Source of the DNA: CAWDMN01 sp963803155
GTDB lineage: Bacteria > Acidobacteriota > Terriglobia > Versatilivoradales > Versatilivoraceae
Direction of reading: 5' to 3'
Assembly (NCBI GenBank): GCA_963803155.1
Contig: CAWDMN010000038.1
Span: forward strand, 1-64,000
Length of the DNA stretch: 64,000 bases
In this document: positions 26,916 to 36,417 of the stretch, in pieces
How the letters are laid out: the number at the start of each line of letters is the position of its first letter
Numbering within the stretch: the stretch's first letter is position 1
The notes under the pieces: generated by a model
Database searches by the model: none
Told to the model about the DNA's origin: nothing
What the model saw: only the letters and a program-made list of their open reading frames with translations
Translations under genes and position numbers: made by a program

Positions 26916-28425
26916 GTCTTCCCCGCAAAACGCCCCGGTTCGTCCGATGAGCCGGGTGAAGACCGCCAACCGGGCCCAATTGGTCTTGCGGATGGTGGAT
27001 GTCGAGAAGCTGATTCCCCTGCGCCATCCGGCCCGGATGATTTGGCAGATGGTCGGACAGTTGGACTTGAGCCCCTACGAGGCCAAGATTGAGGCCGTGG
27101 CCGGGCAAGCGGGCCGACCGGCCTGGGATCCCCAGTTGTTGATCTGTGTGTGGGTTTATGCCTACAGCAAAGGGATCAGCTCGGCGCGGGAAATCGAGCA
27201 ACGCTGCAGCTACGATCCCGCCTTTCAGTGGCTGACCGGACTGGACGTAATCAACCATCACACGCTGTCGGACTTTCGCGGCAGCCGGGAGGCGGAACTG
27301 CGGGAGCTGTTTGCCCAGCTGTTGGGAGTGCTGAGCCGCCAGCAGCTGATTCGGCTGAAACGAGTGGCCCATGACGGCAGCAAAATCCGGGCCTTGGCCT
27401 CGGACAAGAGCTTCCGCCGGGGAGAGACGCTGGAGCGTCATTTGCAGCAGGCGCGGGAACTGGTCGGGCAGCTGAGCGAAGCCGGATCGGAAGAGCAGAG
27501 CGCCCGGCGCCAGCAGGCACGGCAGCGGGCCGCTCGCCAACGAGTCGAACGGCTGGAAGAGGCGCAACGGCAGCTGGCCCAGCTGCAACAGCGCAAACCA
27601 GACCCGTCGAGCCAACAACCGAGGGTCAGTGAGAGCGATCCGGAGGCTCGGATCATGCGGACGGGACATGACGGTTTTATTCCCGCTTACAACGTGCAAT
27701 TGTCCACCGACGAACAGGCCGGGATGGTCGTGGGGGTGGCGGTCACCCAGGAGGCCGCCGACGTGGCCCAACTGCAACCGGCGGTCGATCAGATCGTCAA
27801 CAATCTGGAGCAAAAACCGGAACAGATGCTGGTCGACGGAGGGTATATCTCGCAGGCTAATGTGGTTTCCCTGGATCAGCAAGAGATTGACCTGATTGGC
27901 CCCTGGGTCGATCGGAAGGACACGGGACAACAGAATCTGAAACGGCGTCAACTGGATCCGGCCTTCTATCCCGAAGCGTTTCGGTATCAGCCGGGGTCGA
28001 ACGCGTATCAATGTCCAGCCGGCCAACTGTTGAGTTACGAAGGAAGTGAAGACCGACCTTTTCAGACCCGGCATCGCTATCGAGCCACCGCCTCGACCTG
28101 CCGGACCTGTGCCCTGCAGTCGCACTGTTGCCCGAACACTCGAAAGGGGCGTTCGCTGGTCCAGATTGAGGCCGCCCCCGAAGTGAAGGCCTTTCAAGAG
28201 AAGATGCAGACCCCCCAAGCCCAGCAACTTTACAAGAAACGGGCCCCGCTGGCCGAATTCACCAATGCCTGGATCAAAGAGAAAATGAAATTGCGGCAAT
28301 TCCGAGTGCGGGGGTTGAAAAAGGTCTCGCTGGAAATTTTGTGGGCCTGTTTGAGCTACAACATTCAGCAATGGATCCGCTGCTGTCGGCGAGGGCCCCT
28401 GATCCCAAGGCAAAGCCCGGCCTAA
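26902..28425 (+). CDS. IS1182-family DDE transposase
   Basis: 507-residue transposase with the IS1182 arrangement: an N-terminal DUF772-type domain (about 30-130, PLRHPARMIWQMVGQLD, EIEQRCSYDPAFQWLTGLD), then the catalytic core with Asp in VAHDGSKIRALAS near 155, a long Gln/Arg-rich coiled insertion (about 170-240), the second Asp in MLVDGGYISQAN near 313 and the Glu in LAEFTNAWIKEKMKLRQFRVRG near 455. A Cys cluster (CRTCALQSHCC) lies near 410, as in this family. The ATG at 26902 overlaps the accessory gene; ATG 26947 is an alternative. No stop or frameshift interrupts it. High GC and Arg/Gln-rich composition differ from the neighbours. Confidence 0.93.
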   Translation: MDAAKSSPQNAPVRPMSRVKTANRAQLVLRMVDVEKLIPLRHPARMIWQMVGQLDLSPYEAKIEAVAGQAGRPAWDPQLLICVWVYAYSKGISSAREIEQRCSYDPAFQWLTGLDVINHHTLSDFRGSREAELRELFAQLLGVLSRQQLIRLKRVAHDGSKIRALASDKSFRRGETLERHLQQARELVGQLSEAGSEEQSARRQQARQRAARQRVERLEEAQRQLAQLQQRKPDPSSQQPRVSESDPEARIMRTGHDGFIPAYNVQLSTDEQAGMVVGVAVTQEAADVAQLQPAVDQIVNNLEQKPEQMLVDGGYISQANVVSLDQQEIDLIGPWVDRKDTGQQNLKRRQLDPAFYPEAFRYQPGSNAYQCPAGQLLSYEGSEDRPFQTRHRYRATASTCRTCALQSHCCPNTRKGRSLVQIEAAPEVKAFQEKMQTPQAQQLYKKRAPLAEFTNAWIKEKMKLRQFRVRGLKKVSLEILWACLSYNIQQWIRCCRRGPLIPRQSPA

Positions 28426-28699
28426 ACCCAAGCGTCCAGAGTTTCGCGCTTTCAAAGGCGCTGGCGAGGGGGAAAAGAGTACTACGGTCCCAGGGATCTT
28501 CGGATTGGGAAGAGGGAATGACATGAAAATGTTCGCACCCGGTTGAATTTTTCTAATCGTCACAAAAAACAAGCCCGTCTAATCCCTAATTTTTTCACGC
28601 CTTCAGGGGTCGCTGACTTCAGTCACCGAGAATGGGTCCCATTAAGGGAAAGCATCCCCACATTGAGCCGACCCCTTCCGCTGACGGGAATCTCCTCTG

Positions 28700-31600
28700 T
28701 CATGGTTGGCTCGATATAAAGGCGCCATCGCCCGTACGCTCTCCTGGTTGGGTTCCATCGTTGATGACCGCATAGGCAATGAATGGATTTGTACCCTTTG
28801 TCTTTCGGACACAAGCATATCCTTGTGTCACAGCCATCCCGTTTTGAGCCAAGATGGCGTTAACTTGAATCCATGATTTGGCCTCCAAGCTTATTGGGAG
28901 CGAGCCTACTTTGCCGCCAGTAGCGCCATCATAAATATCTATACTGAACTCCGAGGTGCTTCCATCGACCTCCCCGGTGTTCACGATCGCCAGGTTGCTT
29001 CGGTTTTCAGAATTCTGCTGAAGCCCGAGCAGCCAGGCACGATCAGCGGAGGCCCGGCCGAAAGGGACCGCCGTATAAAAAAGTCCATAGGCTCCGCCGC
29101 CGCCCGGAGCCGTGGTTCGCGCGCCTATGAAAAGTCCTTGACAATCCCCATTTTGAACAGTGACGAATAATGCTCCTGCGTAGGTCGCCCCCTTTGGTCC
29201 AATTCCATCAACTCGCTGCTGCCTTAAGTAGTCAATGATTTTGGGGATAATAACCTGCCTACCAGCATCAATCTCCAAGGAGAATCTCGTCGTTTTGTCA
29301 TCGGTCTCAAGTGCAGCGGAATGAAACTCGAAATTCAGAGTTTTGGGAGTTACTGACCAATTGGCAATGGCCAATTCACTTTCAAAGACGCCAGCTTCTA
29401 CGACCACGGGCAAGGTCAATCCTTGCACCGCCCCCTGTGCTTCTGGTTGAGGTGGGATGAAGGAACCATCAGAATTGCTCTGGTCATTGATTACTCCATA
29501 GGCGTAATAGGGGGCAGAACCCCTAATCCTTTCCACGCGCGCATATCCATTATTCAATGAAAGCCCGTTTGAATTGAGGATTCCGGAGATCTGGTAAAAT
29601 CCTCCTGGAGCCAAAGTGATTTCCGGCAAAGCCCGCGAAAACAAGGATTCTCCGGAAAAAACCGTTGCCTGTAACGTAATTTCTCCTTCTGAAGAGCTGC
29701 CCACATTTTGAAATGCAACATTGGAACGATCCTGAGAGTTTTGCCGCAAACCGCAAAGATAAGCGGGGCCAGACAAGGTCGATTCTCCGCGAACTCCCGC
29801 ATAGGCAAGGCCTGCGCGCCCTTGCGGGACGGCCGTGGTCGTCCTCACCGTCACAGTGCCATCCAATGGGGAAGCTAAACCATTGAAGCCCACGCTGAGA
29901 GTCCCTCCCTGGCCTGTTGATGGAGCGATGGGGATTCCAATGGATCTCAGATACTGCAAGGCATCCACGAAAATCCTTTGCTGGCCGGCCGGAAGGAAAT
30001 CGAAGGTAGCCCCCTCCCCTGATCCAAAGGCCTTCTTGTAGGCAAATGAAATTGTAGCGTCGGTGGCCCCGCGGTTTGTAAGGGTTAATTCCGAAGTAAA
30101 AAAAGAACCCTGCATGCCTCCAGCCGAAAGGACAATAGGCACAAAAGAAGACGCTGCATCCTTTCTTTGAAGCGTGCGGACTCTATGATTTTGCTGGTCG
30201 GCGAGGTAAAGACGGCCAGAAGAGTCCAAGCCCAGAGCTGTCACCTGGTTCAGAAGAGAAAGAGATGGCACGCAGTCTCCACTGAAACCAGGCTGTTGGC
30301 CGCCCGCTAACCAGGAGACCTGGCCGGAAGCGGAAACCATCAAAATTTGGGCATCAGTCCCAACGTAAAGATTTCCCGCTGCATCCAGAACCAGCCCCAC
30401 CGGAGACTTGAAGAAGATTTCGAACGGCAGAGAATCACCAGCCGGGAGGTGAAGTCCGCCTCCGGCATAGGTGGAAATTTCCCCAGCAGCATCAATTTTC
30501 CTGACGCGATGATTATTGGTATCACACACATAAATTTCACCGTTTGGCGCCACGGCCAGACCTCGCGGGAAAGCCAGTTGGGCAAATGCTGCAGGTCCAT
30601 CATCCCCGCTGAAACCAATCCCTCCGGCACCGGCAATGGTTGAAACGATTCCGCCGGAATTCACTCTCCGTATTCTCTGGTTAAAGGTATCCGCGATGTA
30701 GAGATTGCCTTTGGTGTCGACTGCGACAGCTTCAGGCCACCACAATCGGGCCTGGGTAGCCGGTCCTCCGTCGCCCTCGAAACCAATTAAAGCGAGGGGA
30801 CTGCCAGCCACCCTTTGAATGATCCCATCCGGAGTCACCTTGCGAATTTGGTTGTTATCCCGGTCCGCGATGTAGAGATTTCCGGCATTGTCAAGTGCCA
30901 ATCCAGCAGGATGATTCAGCTTGGCATTGACGGCAGCCTGTCCGTCGCCGCCGCCACCGGCTTCTCCAGTGCCCGCAATTCTGCTGATTTTTCCATCGGT
31001 GGAGATCATCATGACCCTATGATTTGCGTATTCCGATACGTATAGGTTCCCTGAAACGTCGATCACCAAACCCGTTGGCAAGTTCAGGGGAGATTGTGCC
31101 GCCAAGCTGCCTTCGCTGCCCACGCCGGGAATCCCGGTCCCTGCCACAGTTTTTAGACTCAAGGTGGATTCCTCAGAAACGATGGGAAAATGAAAGGTAA
31201 AATCCACATAGGTTGGTTTCCCATCCAGCGATGCTCTTACTACAACAATAGGGTCGCAGCTGGAGGAAGGGGTGAAATTCATATAGGAACGGCCCATCTC
31301 ATCAGTGGCGGTTGACGATCTCGAAAGTGTGCCTGAGCCCCGCACAATGCTCCAGTGGATGGCGGATCCCATGACGGGCGTGGAATTGTTGTCAACGGCG
31401 GACACTACTAGGGCCTCGGGCAACGGCTGGTCCGGCTGAGCGCTCTGCTCATCCCCTGAATAAACCGTCAGATGTTCCGCTGAGCCTAGAAATGGGCTTT
31501 TCTCATCAAAGCCAGTGTGAAGAATCGCTCTTCCACCAACGGCTTTTTCCCATTCACGCTTCCAGCTGGACCGAAGAATCTGAAGACGGCTCAACTGTTC

Positions 31601-33598
31601 GGGGGTGATTTGTTCTCCTTTTCGATGAAGCAGCAGGAAGGGGACAAAGAATTCTTTCTTGGTTTCCTGGAAGCTGGGACTTCTTGGCCCCTCGGCGGCA
31701 ATCACCTGCTGGATATTTACGGGTACTTTCGCGGCGGTCACGGTCACGCCGGGCGTTGCATTATAGGCTTTAGGTTGCGGCGGATTGCAATCGCGCAAAT
31801 AAAACCAATCGGGAACGTCTAAAGGGGAAGCCAACCCCATCAAATACAGATCGGTCCAGGAATAGCCATGATTGCTGAAATAGGGAACGGTAAAGGTTCC
31901 ATCTCCGTTTGTGTTCCAGATTCCGCCCCCCATTGTTGAGACCTCGGGCTTCCCATCATTGATGGCCGGAAATGCGGCAGGGGTTTGAACATAGGCAGCT
32001 GGGTGGGAACTTTCAGGATTTAAAGAATGGGTTTTCTGCCCGTTTTCCAGGATGCTGATAGCATAAAGCCAGTTGTGCCCAAACTCATGTGACAGGATTT
32101 GTTCTCCAATAAAGTCTCTTATGTTTCCCATCCCCAGCTTGGCAGGCTTGAAGGGTTGGCCGGCTGCATCATTCATTCCAATGCCTTCCACTGCCGGATT
32201 ACCATCCGTGGCGAAGGCTGCGGCGCCTCCTCTGTCGTCATCAAAGGTCGTGTAGATGGCGAGAGAATCCCATTGCTCGCCGCGCGCTCGGGTCAATCGG
32301 TCTCCCAACTCAATGCAGTTTAACAACGGCAGGTTGTAGGGATTCAACAACGGACTTGCGGAGCCGAGGATGGGCAGAGAGCTAAAATTAGCTCTAATGT
32401 CTCGCGCGGCGGTGAAGTCAACGATCCCGCTCATCATCTTCTCGTTCACGTTGGAACCGCTTCCCCAATAGAACTTGACGGAGAATTGCCGGTTGTACCC
32501 AACAATCGATTCCAGTGGGACGGTCACAAGGATGCTATCCACACTGGTCTCAAATCTCACGAAGACATTTTCCGGGAGCAAATAGGCGTACAAATTGTCT
32601 GTGGACTCCACCACCAGTCTCCAAATCTCCTCATTTGTGGACGGATCAAGAAACGCAAAAGCGAAAAACAGCTTCTCCGGAATTGGGCCTTGTGCTTGAA
32701 CACGAAATAAAAGGACGTTCGTATTATCCTTCTGCGAAATTTCCGCTGCCTTGACGTAAGTGAGATCCTCAAGCCGACTCAAAGTTTTTTCATCGTCCCA
32801 CCAGGATTCCTGGCCCGTGATTGCCAAAATGGCGCCTTCCCCGACTCGGTAGAGCTTTCTATAGCTGAAAGTCGCTTCTCCGGAGGCGTCCATCGCCAAC
32901 TGGAAATCGATGGAACCTTCGCTGCCATCCCACCGCCAGGTGAAAAAGGCCCGGGTGGCTTCAGTCCTGCAATAGGCGCGTTTTGTCCACCGTGAAGACA
33001 ATGGACAGAGCCGGGGCGAGCGATTCTTCCAGATGACCTCAGGCAGGTAGGTCTGAGCATTTTCGAGAGGGGCACCAAAGGAGATGCCGCCGAAAGAGGA
33101 GAGCCAAACCATTGAGAAGGAATTTCCACCAACAGGAAAATTGAATCCAAGAGGGACCTCAACCGCCGGCTGGCCTTCGTCAAGGATCTTGTTTCCCACC
33201 TCGGTTTCATAGGAATAAGTGGCAGAAAATACATCATAGGAATGCAATGGATTCGGAACGAAGCGGATCGAAGTATGCTCCGGAATCGAAAAAGGATGGT
33301 CATTGGAGGTCAGAAAATCATCGTCCTCCATCAAGACTACTCCATCCACTATTTGAATCGGGGAACTTTCCTGAAAACCATAATGCTGGCCTCGATCCTT
33401 TTGCCTGGCTTGTCTGGCACGCTCTTTTTGGGTGTAATAGACCGTTTGAATGCGACGGTCATTTTCCTTGCTCGTGCCACACCATTGCCCCGCAGGCCCA
33501 TGGAATCCGCCGGTTCCCGACAAAATTCCATTGGCCAATCCCACCAGTCCAATCAAACCTAGAAAAACGGATCGTCGTAATCGAGGAAGGGAAAGCAT
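28700..33598 (-). CDS. Very large secreted protein: HEFGH metalloprotease-like region, NHL propeller, duplicated C-terminal modules
   Basis: 1632 residues. Residues 1-27 are a signal peptide. A beta-rich N-terminal region (to about 340) is followed by a zinc-protease-like region with SHEFGHNW near 503-509 and the companion motif DLYLMGLA some 85 residues later. An Ig-like Big domain (about 740-830) comes next, then five to six NHL repeats (about 850-1160, for example NLYIADRDNNQIRKV and NLYIADTFNQRIRRV) forming a beta propeller. The C-terminus has two related modules of about 210 residues (starting near 1180 and 1400), each with a NSxxRSNxAxxN signature and a closing YAVIND or YGVIND. The ATG at 33598 follows AAGGAAAGAG; an upstream TTG is less likely. 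Substrate unknown. Confidence 0.88.
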   Translation of the reverse strand: MLSLPRLRRSVFLGLIGLVGLANGILSGTGGFHGPAGQWCGTSKENDRRIQTVYYTQKERARQARQKDRGQHYGFQESSPIQIVDGVVLMEDDDFLTSNDHPFSIPEHTSIRFVPNPLHSYDVFSATYSYETEVGNKILDEGQPAVEVPLGFNFPVGGNSFSMVWLSSFGGISFGAPLENAQTYLPEVIWKNRSPRLCPLSSRWTKRAYCRTEATRAFFTWRWDGSEGSIDFQLAMDASGEATFSYRKLYRVGEGAILAITGQESWWDDEKTLSRLEDLTYVKAAEISQKDNTNVLLFRVQAQGPIPEKLFFAFAFLDPSTNEEIWRLVVESTDNLYAYLLPENVFVRFETSVDSILVTVPLESIVGYNRQFSVKFYWGSGSNVNEKMMSGIVDFTAARDIRANFSSLPILGSASPLLNPYNLPLLNCIELGDRLTRARGEQWDSLAIYTTFDDDRGGAAAFATDGNPAVEGIGMNDAAGQPFKPAKLGMGNIRDFIGEQILSHEFGHNWLYAISILENGQKTHSLNPESSHPAAYVQTPAAFPAINDGKPEVSTMGGGIWNTNGDGTFTVPYFSNHGYSWTDLYLMGLASPLDVPDWFYLRDCNPPQPKAYNATPGVTVTAAKVPVNIQQVIAAEGPRSPSFQETKKEFFVPFLLLHRKGEQITPEQLSRLQILRSSWKREWEKAVGGRAILHTGFDEKSPFLGSAEHLTVYSGDEQSAQPDQPLPEALVVSAVDNNSTPVMGSAIHWSIVRGSGTLSRSSTATDEMGRSYMNFTPSSSCDPIVVVRASLDGKPTYVDFTFHFPIVSEESTLSLKTVAGTGIPGVGSEGSLAAQSPLNLPTGLVIDVSGNLYVSEYANHRVMMISTDGKISRIAGTGEAGGGGDGQAAVNAKLNHPAGLALDNAGNLYIADRDNNQIRKVTPDGIIQRVAGSPLALIGFEGDGGPATQARLWWPEAVAVDTKGNLYIADTFNQRIRRVNSGGIVSTIAGAGGIGFSGDDGPAAFAQLAFPRGLAVAPNGEIYVCDTNNHRVRKIDAAGEISTYAGGGLHLPAGDSLPFEIFFKSPVGLVLDAAGNLYVGTDAQILMVSASGQVSWLAGGQQPGFSGDCVPSLSLLNQVTALGLDSSGRLYLADQQNHRVRTLQRKDAASSFVPIVLSAGGMQGSFFTSELTLTNRGATDATISFAYKKAFGSGEGATFDFLPAGQQRIFVDALQYLRSIGIPIAPSTGQGGTLSVGFNGLASPLDGTVTVRTTTAVPQGRAGLAYAGVRGESTLSGPAYLCGLRQNSQDRSNVAFQNVGSSSEGEITLQATVFSGESLFSRALPEITLAPGGFYQISGILNSNGLSLNNGYARVERIRGSAPYYAYGVINDQSNSDGSFIPPQPEAQGAVQGLTLPVVVEAGVFESELAIANWSVTPKTLNFEFHSAALETDDKTTRFSLEIDAGRQVIIPKIIDYLRQQRVDGIGPKGATYAGALFVTVQNGDCQGLFIGARTTAPGGGGAYGLFYTAVPFGRASADRAWLLGLQQNSENRSNLAIVNTGEVDGSTSEFSIDIYDGATGGKVGSLPISLEAKSWIQVNAILAQNGMAVTQGYACVRKTKGTNPFIAYAVINDGTQPGERTGDGAFISSQP

Positions 33599-34519
33599 TG
33601 GCTCTTTCCTTGAGCGTCGCAAACCGCTCGATTAAAAAATGCTCGAAAGGATGAATGGAAAATCTAACATTGGGCAGAAATCCCTAAAACGGCGCAAGTA
33701 AAAAGGCTTCATGTCGTGTTTCTTTTTATACTTCAGAAGCTATCACTCAGAATTGGCGATTTCAAGCAGAATCGCCGGCCCTTGATTTCAGCACGGATCA
33801 ATAGCCCGCGTTCCGTCACGTTGTAATTCACGTCAATTCGATGCCAATTTCCAGATTAGCCAACATCATGGCCATGCATATCGACCCATTATCATTTAGC
33901 TCGCGAGAGAATTGGCTTAGCTGGGCGGAGCTGATATTAAACCGCAGCCAAACGAATTTTTTTGGCCCCCTTAGCGAAAACTCGCCATAAAGACAGCTTG
34001 CGGAAATATTTCCTTCGCGCTACAGTCTCAGTCAAAGTCGAGCCAGCCCAATTAAGCCCCGAAGTTAAATGACAAGAAGTCACCGTTCCTCCAGCTGGAA
34101 AAGAAATAGCGGTCCTTCAGAGGATTGCCTTCCAAATACCATCCTATAAGTAGCCCTTCCATCTGTGCTCTACTCTAGTTTGCTTTAGCCATAAAAGCCG
34201 ACGACTCTGAGTAGTGTTTTGGAATGGGAATCGGCAAGTCTCTAAAGTTCAAGACAAAGTCTCGCTAGATATTTGGGAAACGAGTATTACTCTCATTTGA
34301 GTATCCTATCTGCACCCATCCGACTAGACCGGCAAAGCCAGTCTGCACTTCATGGATCAAGTGACTACCCCCCCGCATTGTAGGCAGATGCGGCCCAAAA
34401 GCTTTGCCACATGATTGTTTCATGTCCATATAAGTGTTTCCACTGAACTTGAGTCTTTCCAGTTTGAGCTTTTTAAAAACAGAGGTACCCTGTATTCACT
34501 TCACAATAAGGGGAACGCC
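33599..34519. other. Intergenic region without recognisable gene
   Basis: About 920 bases of divergent spacer between the large secreted protein and the dehydratase-like gene. No long open frame with coding character, no tRNA and no clear inverted repeat was seen. The end (34400-34515) presumably carries the dehydratase promoter. Confidence 0.5.
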
Positions 34520-35788
34520 ATGCCAATATCGAATTGTCTTTGCCTTAGAGTTGACTTGAACCGTCGCAAATTCCTTCAGGCAGTCTTCGCGGGGGCTGGC
34601 ATGCTGGCCCTTCCCCAATTTGGAGAATCTGCGCTGCCGAAAACCAAAATCACTCGGATCCGTTATTTCAAATCCCCCGTGGACGCTGCCTCCCGGCCCA
34701 ACGTCCATCAGCCCACATTTAATCAAAGTTCCAATGTCGTCACAATCGAGACCGAAGCCGGACTTATCGGGGTCGGCGAAGGGGGCTCGCACGACACCAT
34801 CGAGCAGTGCGCCGGGATGCTGATTGGAGAGAACCCCTTCCAAATCGAACATCTCTGGCAGATGTTGTACCGGGGCTACTTTTATCCTGCCGGCCGTGAA
34901 AAGCTGCATGCTTTGGGGGCTCTCGATATGGCTTTGTGGGATCTGAAAGGCAAGGCGCTCGGGGTGCCGGTTTACGATTTATTGGGTGGTTTGACGCGAG
35001 ATTATGTCGAATGTTATTCGACCGGATTCCCCCACCAGGGAGGAGCCAAAGAGACCGCGCAAGCCTGCATCGAATTTGGCTTCCGTGTATTTCGAACCAG
35101 TGTGGGAGGGGAAGCCAACTTTGAGCGCTTCGAGGAGGTCCGCCGGACCTATGAGCATTGTCGGCAAGTTCGCGAAGGGGTCGGCAAAGACGGCGCTTGG
35201 GCCATTGATTATCATACCCGCTTGGACATGAACGACGCCGTTGCCTTGAGCGGTTTGATTGAACCGCTGCGCCCTTATTTTGCGGAAGACTTGGTCCGTT
35301 CAGAAAATCCCGGGATTTATCGCACTTTGCGGGGGCTGGTAAGAGTGCCCATCGCCGTGGGTGAGCAGTTTGGCGGTCGGTGGGATATGAACGAATTAGT
35401 GGAACAACATCTAATCGATTATCTGCGAGCCACCGTGCCCAACGTGGGCGGCATAACGGAGTTCGTCAAGATTGCCAGCCTGTGCGAAACTCACTATGTT
35501 GGCTTGATCCCCCATTTCACTGGCCCCATTGCTGAAGCTGCCCTAGTTCATCTTTGCGCCGCCTTCTCCGGCCCGGCGCTTATGGAAATGCTCGGCAAAG
35601 GAACCCAGTCCTGGCCTCATCTGATTCAAGGTTACGATTTCCGAAATGGAAAGCTATACCCAAATCCTCGGCCTGGGCTGGGGGTGGAAGTAGAAACCAA
35701 ACAGCTGCAATTGGTCGCGGAAATCAATGAGCATTACGCTCCGATCCCAATGCTCCACCGGCCAGATGGTTCCTTCACCAATTGGTAA
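34520..35788 (+). CDS. Tat-exported enolase-superfamily dehydratase (galactonate/mannonate dehydratase-like)
   Basis: 422 residues. A twin-arginine signal (LNRRKFLQAVFAGAGML, near 14-30) indicates export of the folded enzyme. The rest is a mandelate racemase/muconate lactonising enzyme barrel with metal ligands Asp in AIDYHTRLD (near 233), Glu in FAEDLV and Glu in AVGEQFGGRWD, and acid/base histidines in DYH and IPHFTGP. This pair of histidines and the RWDMNEL pattern point to sugar-acid dehydratases such as DgoD. The Lys pair of mandelate racemase is absent (FRTSVGG at that site). AAGGGG precedes the ATG; the open frame upstream is not used. No transporter or sugar gene is adjacent, so the substrate is open. 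Confidence 0.87.
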   Translation: MPISNCLCLRVDLNRRKFLQAVFAGAGMLALPQFGESALPKTKITRIRYFKSPVDAASRPNVHQPTFNQSSNVVTIETEAGLIGVGEGGSHDTIEQCAGMLIGENPFQIEHLWQMLYRGYFYPAGREKLHALGALDMALWDLKGKALGVPVYDLLGGLTRDYVECYSTGFPHQGGAKETAQACIEFGFRVFRTSVGGEANFERFEEVRRTYEHCRQVREGVGKDGAWAIDYHTRLDMNDAVALSGLIEPLRPYFAEDLVRSENPGIYRTLRGLVRVPIAVGEQFGGRWDMNELVEQHLIDYLRATVPNVGGITEFVKIASLCETHYVGLIPHFTGPIAEAALVHLCAAFSGPALMEMLGKGTQSWPHLIQGYDFRNGKLYPNPRPGLGVEVETKQLQLVAEINEHYAPIPMLHRPDGSFTNW

Positions 35789-35986
35789 GATTGTGAATTC
35801 CTTATACCGAGGCGGAATTCAAGAAAGTACAGGCCGCTCCTGGACGCCGGTTGAATGCGCGGGAGGATTATCAAAAGGCATTAAAACAATTAGGAAGATT
35901 TTTTGCATCATTTGGCTACACCAATTGATGCAAATACCTAATAGGGCACAGATAGAGATGAGGAATCGTTCGAAATGGGAAAAGGA

Positions 35987-36063
35987 TGGGGTGAGTGAAG
36001 GGGTTCGAACCCTCGACCACTGGAGCCACAATCCAGCGCTCTACCAGCTGAGCTACACTCACC
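35987..36063 (-). tRNA. tRNA-His (GTG)
   Basis: Minus-strand cloverleaf with acceptor GTGAGTG/CACTCAC, the extra G at position -1 typical of tRNA-His facing discriminator C, anticodon stem CTGGA/TCCAG around TTGTGGC (anticodon GTG), T loop TTCGAAC and an encoded CCA. Confidence 0.96.
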
Positions 36064-36123
36064 ACAGATTAGCCGGAATAATATAATACAAACCCCTCAC
36101 GGATTCAACTGGGAAGTAAGGGC

Positions 36124-36300
36124 GCAATTCAAAGTGCGGCAGGTCGGACAGACGAGGGATTGGCTGAAAAACCTACGGGTGACCGGGAGGCCGAGGCTCC
36201 CGTCGAGCCGACCGATAGTCCACGGTCATGGAGCGGCTCGCCGAGCGGAGTTCGCTCAAGCAAAAGGCTCGCACTCCCGAGCATTCCATTCTTTGGCACA
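36124..36300. repeat. GC-rich dispersed intergenic element, copy B
   Basis: In the 350-base gap between tRNA-His and the phosphohexomutase. It shows the same ordered blocks as 11131-11336 (AATTCAAAGTGCGG, TGGCTGAA, GAGGCTCCC, GCGGAGTTCGC, ATTCCAT-x-C-TTGGC). Both copies lie near tRNA genes. No coding potential. Confidence 0.5.
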
Positions 36301-36417
36301 ATCTATATCTCCTCTCACTTTGAATTGTCCCTTTTGGATCGATTCATTTCAAACCAGCCAAGAGATTGGTTTAGAATACTGATGTTTTCACTTCGGCTGG
36401 ACCGGGAGATCGATTGA

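Larger units (their letters stand above)
26615..28604 (+). mobile_element. IS1182-like insertion sequence with AbrB-like accessory gene
   Basis: About 1990 bp bounded by a perfect 16-bp inverted repeat, GAAGGCGTGAAAAAAT at 26615-26630 and its complement at 28589-28604. Inside are a promoter with a palindromic operator, a small AbrB/MazE-like gene and a DDE transposase gene. The GC content is clearly above the flanks. The trinucleotide AGG occurs on both outer sides, a possible but weak target duplication. Both genes and both ends are intact, so it may be active. Confidence 0.82.

Noticed and set aside
26860..28572. 570-codon open frame antisense to the IS1182-like transposase
   Set aside because: Pro/Leu/Gly-rich translation without family features; long antisense frames are expected in GC-rich genes, and the sense strand encodes a complete transposase.
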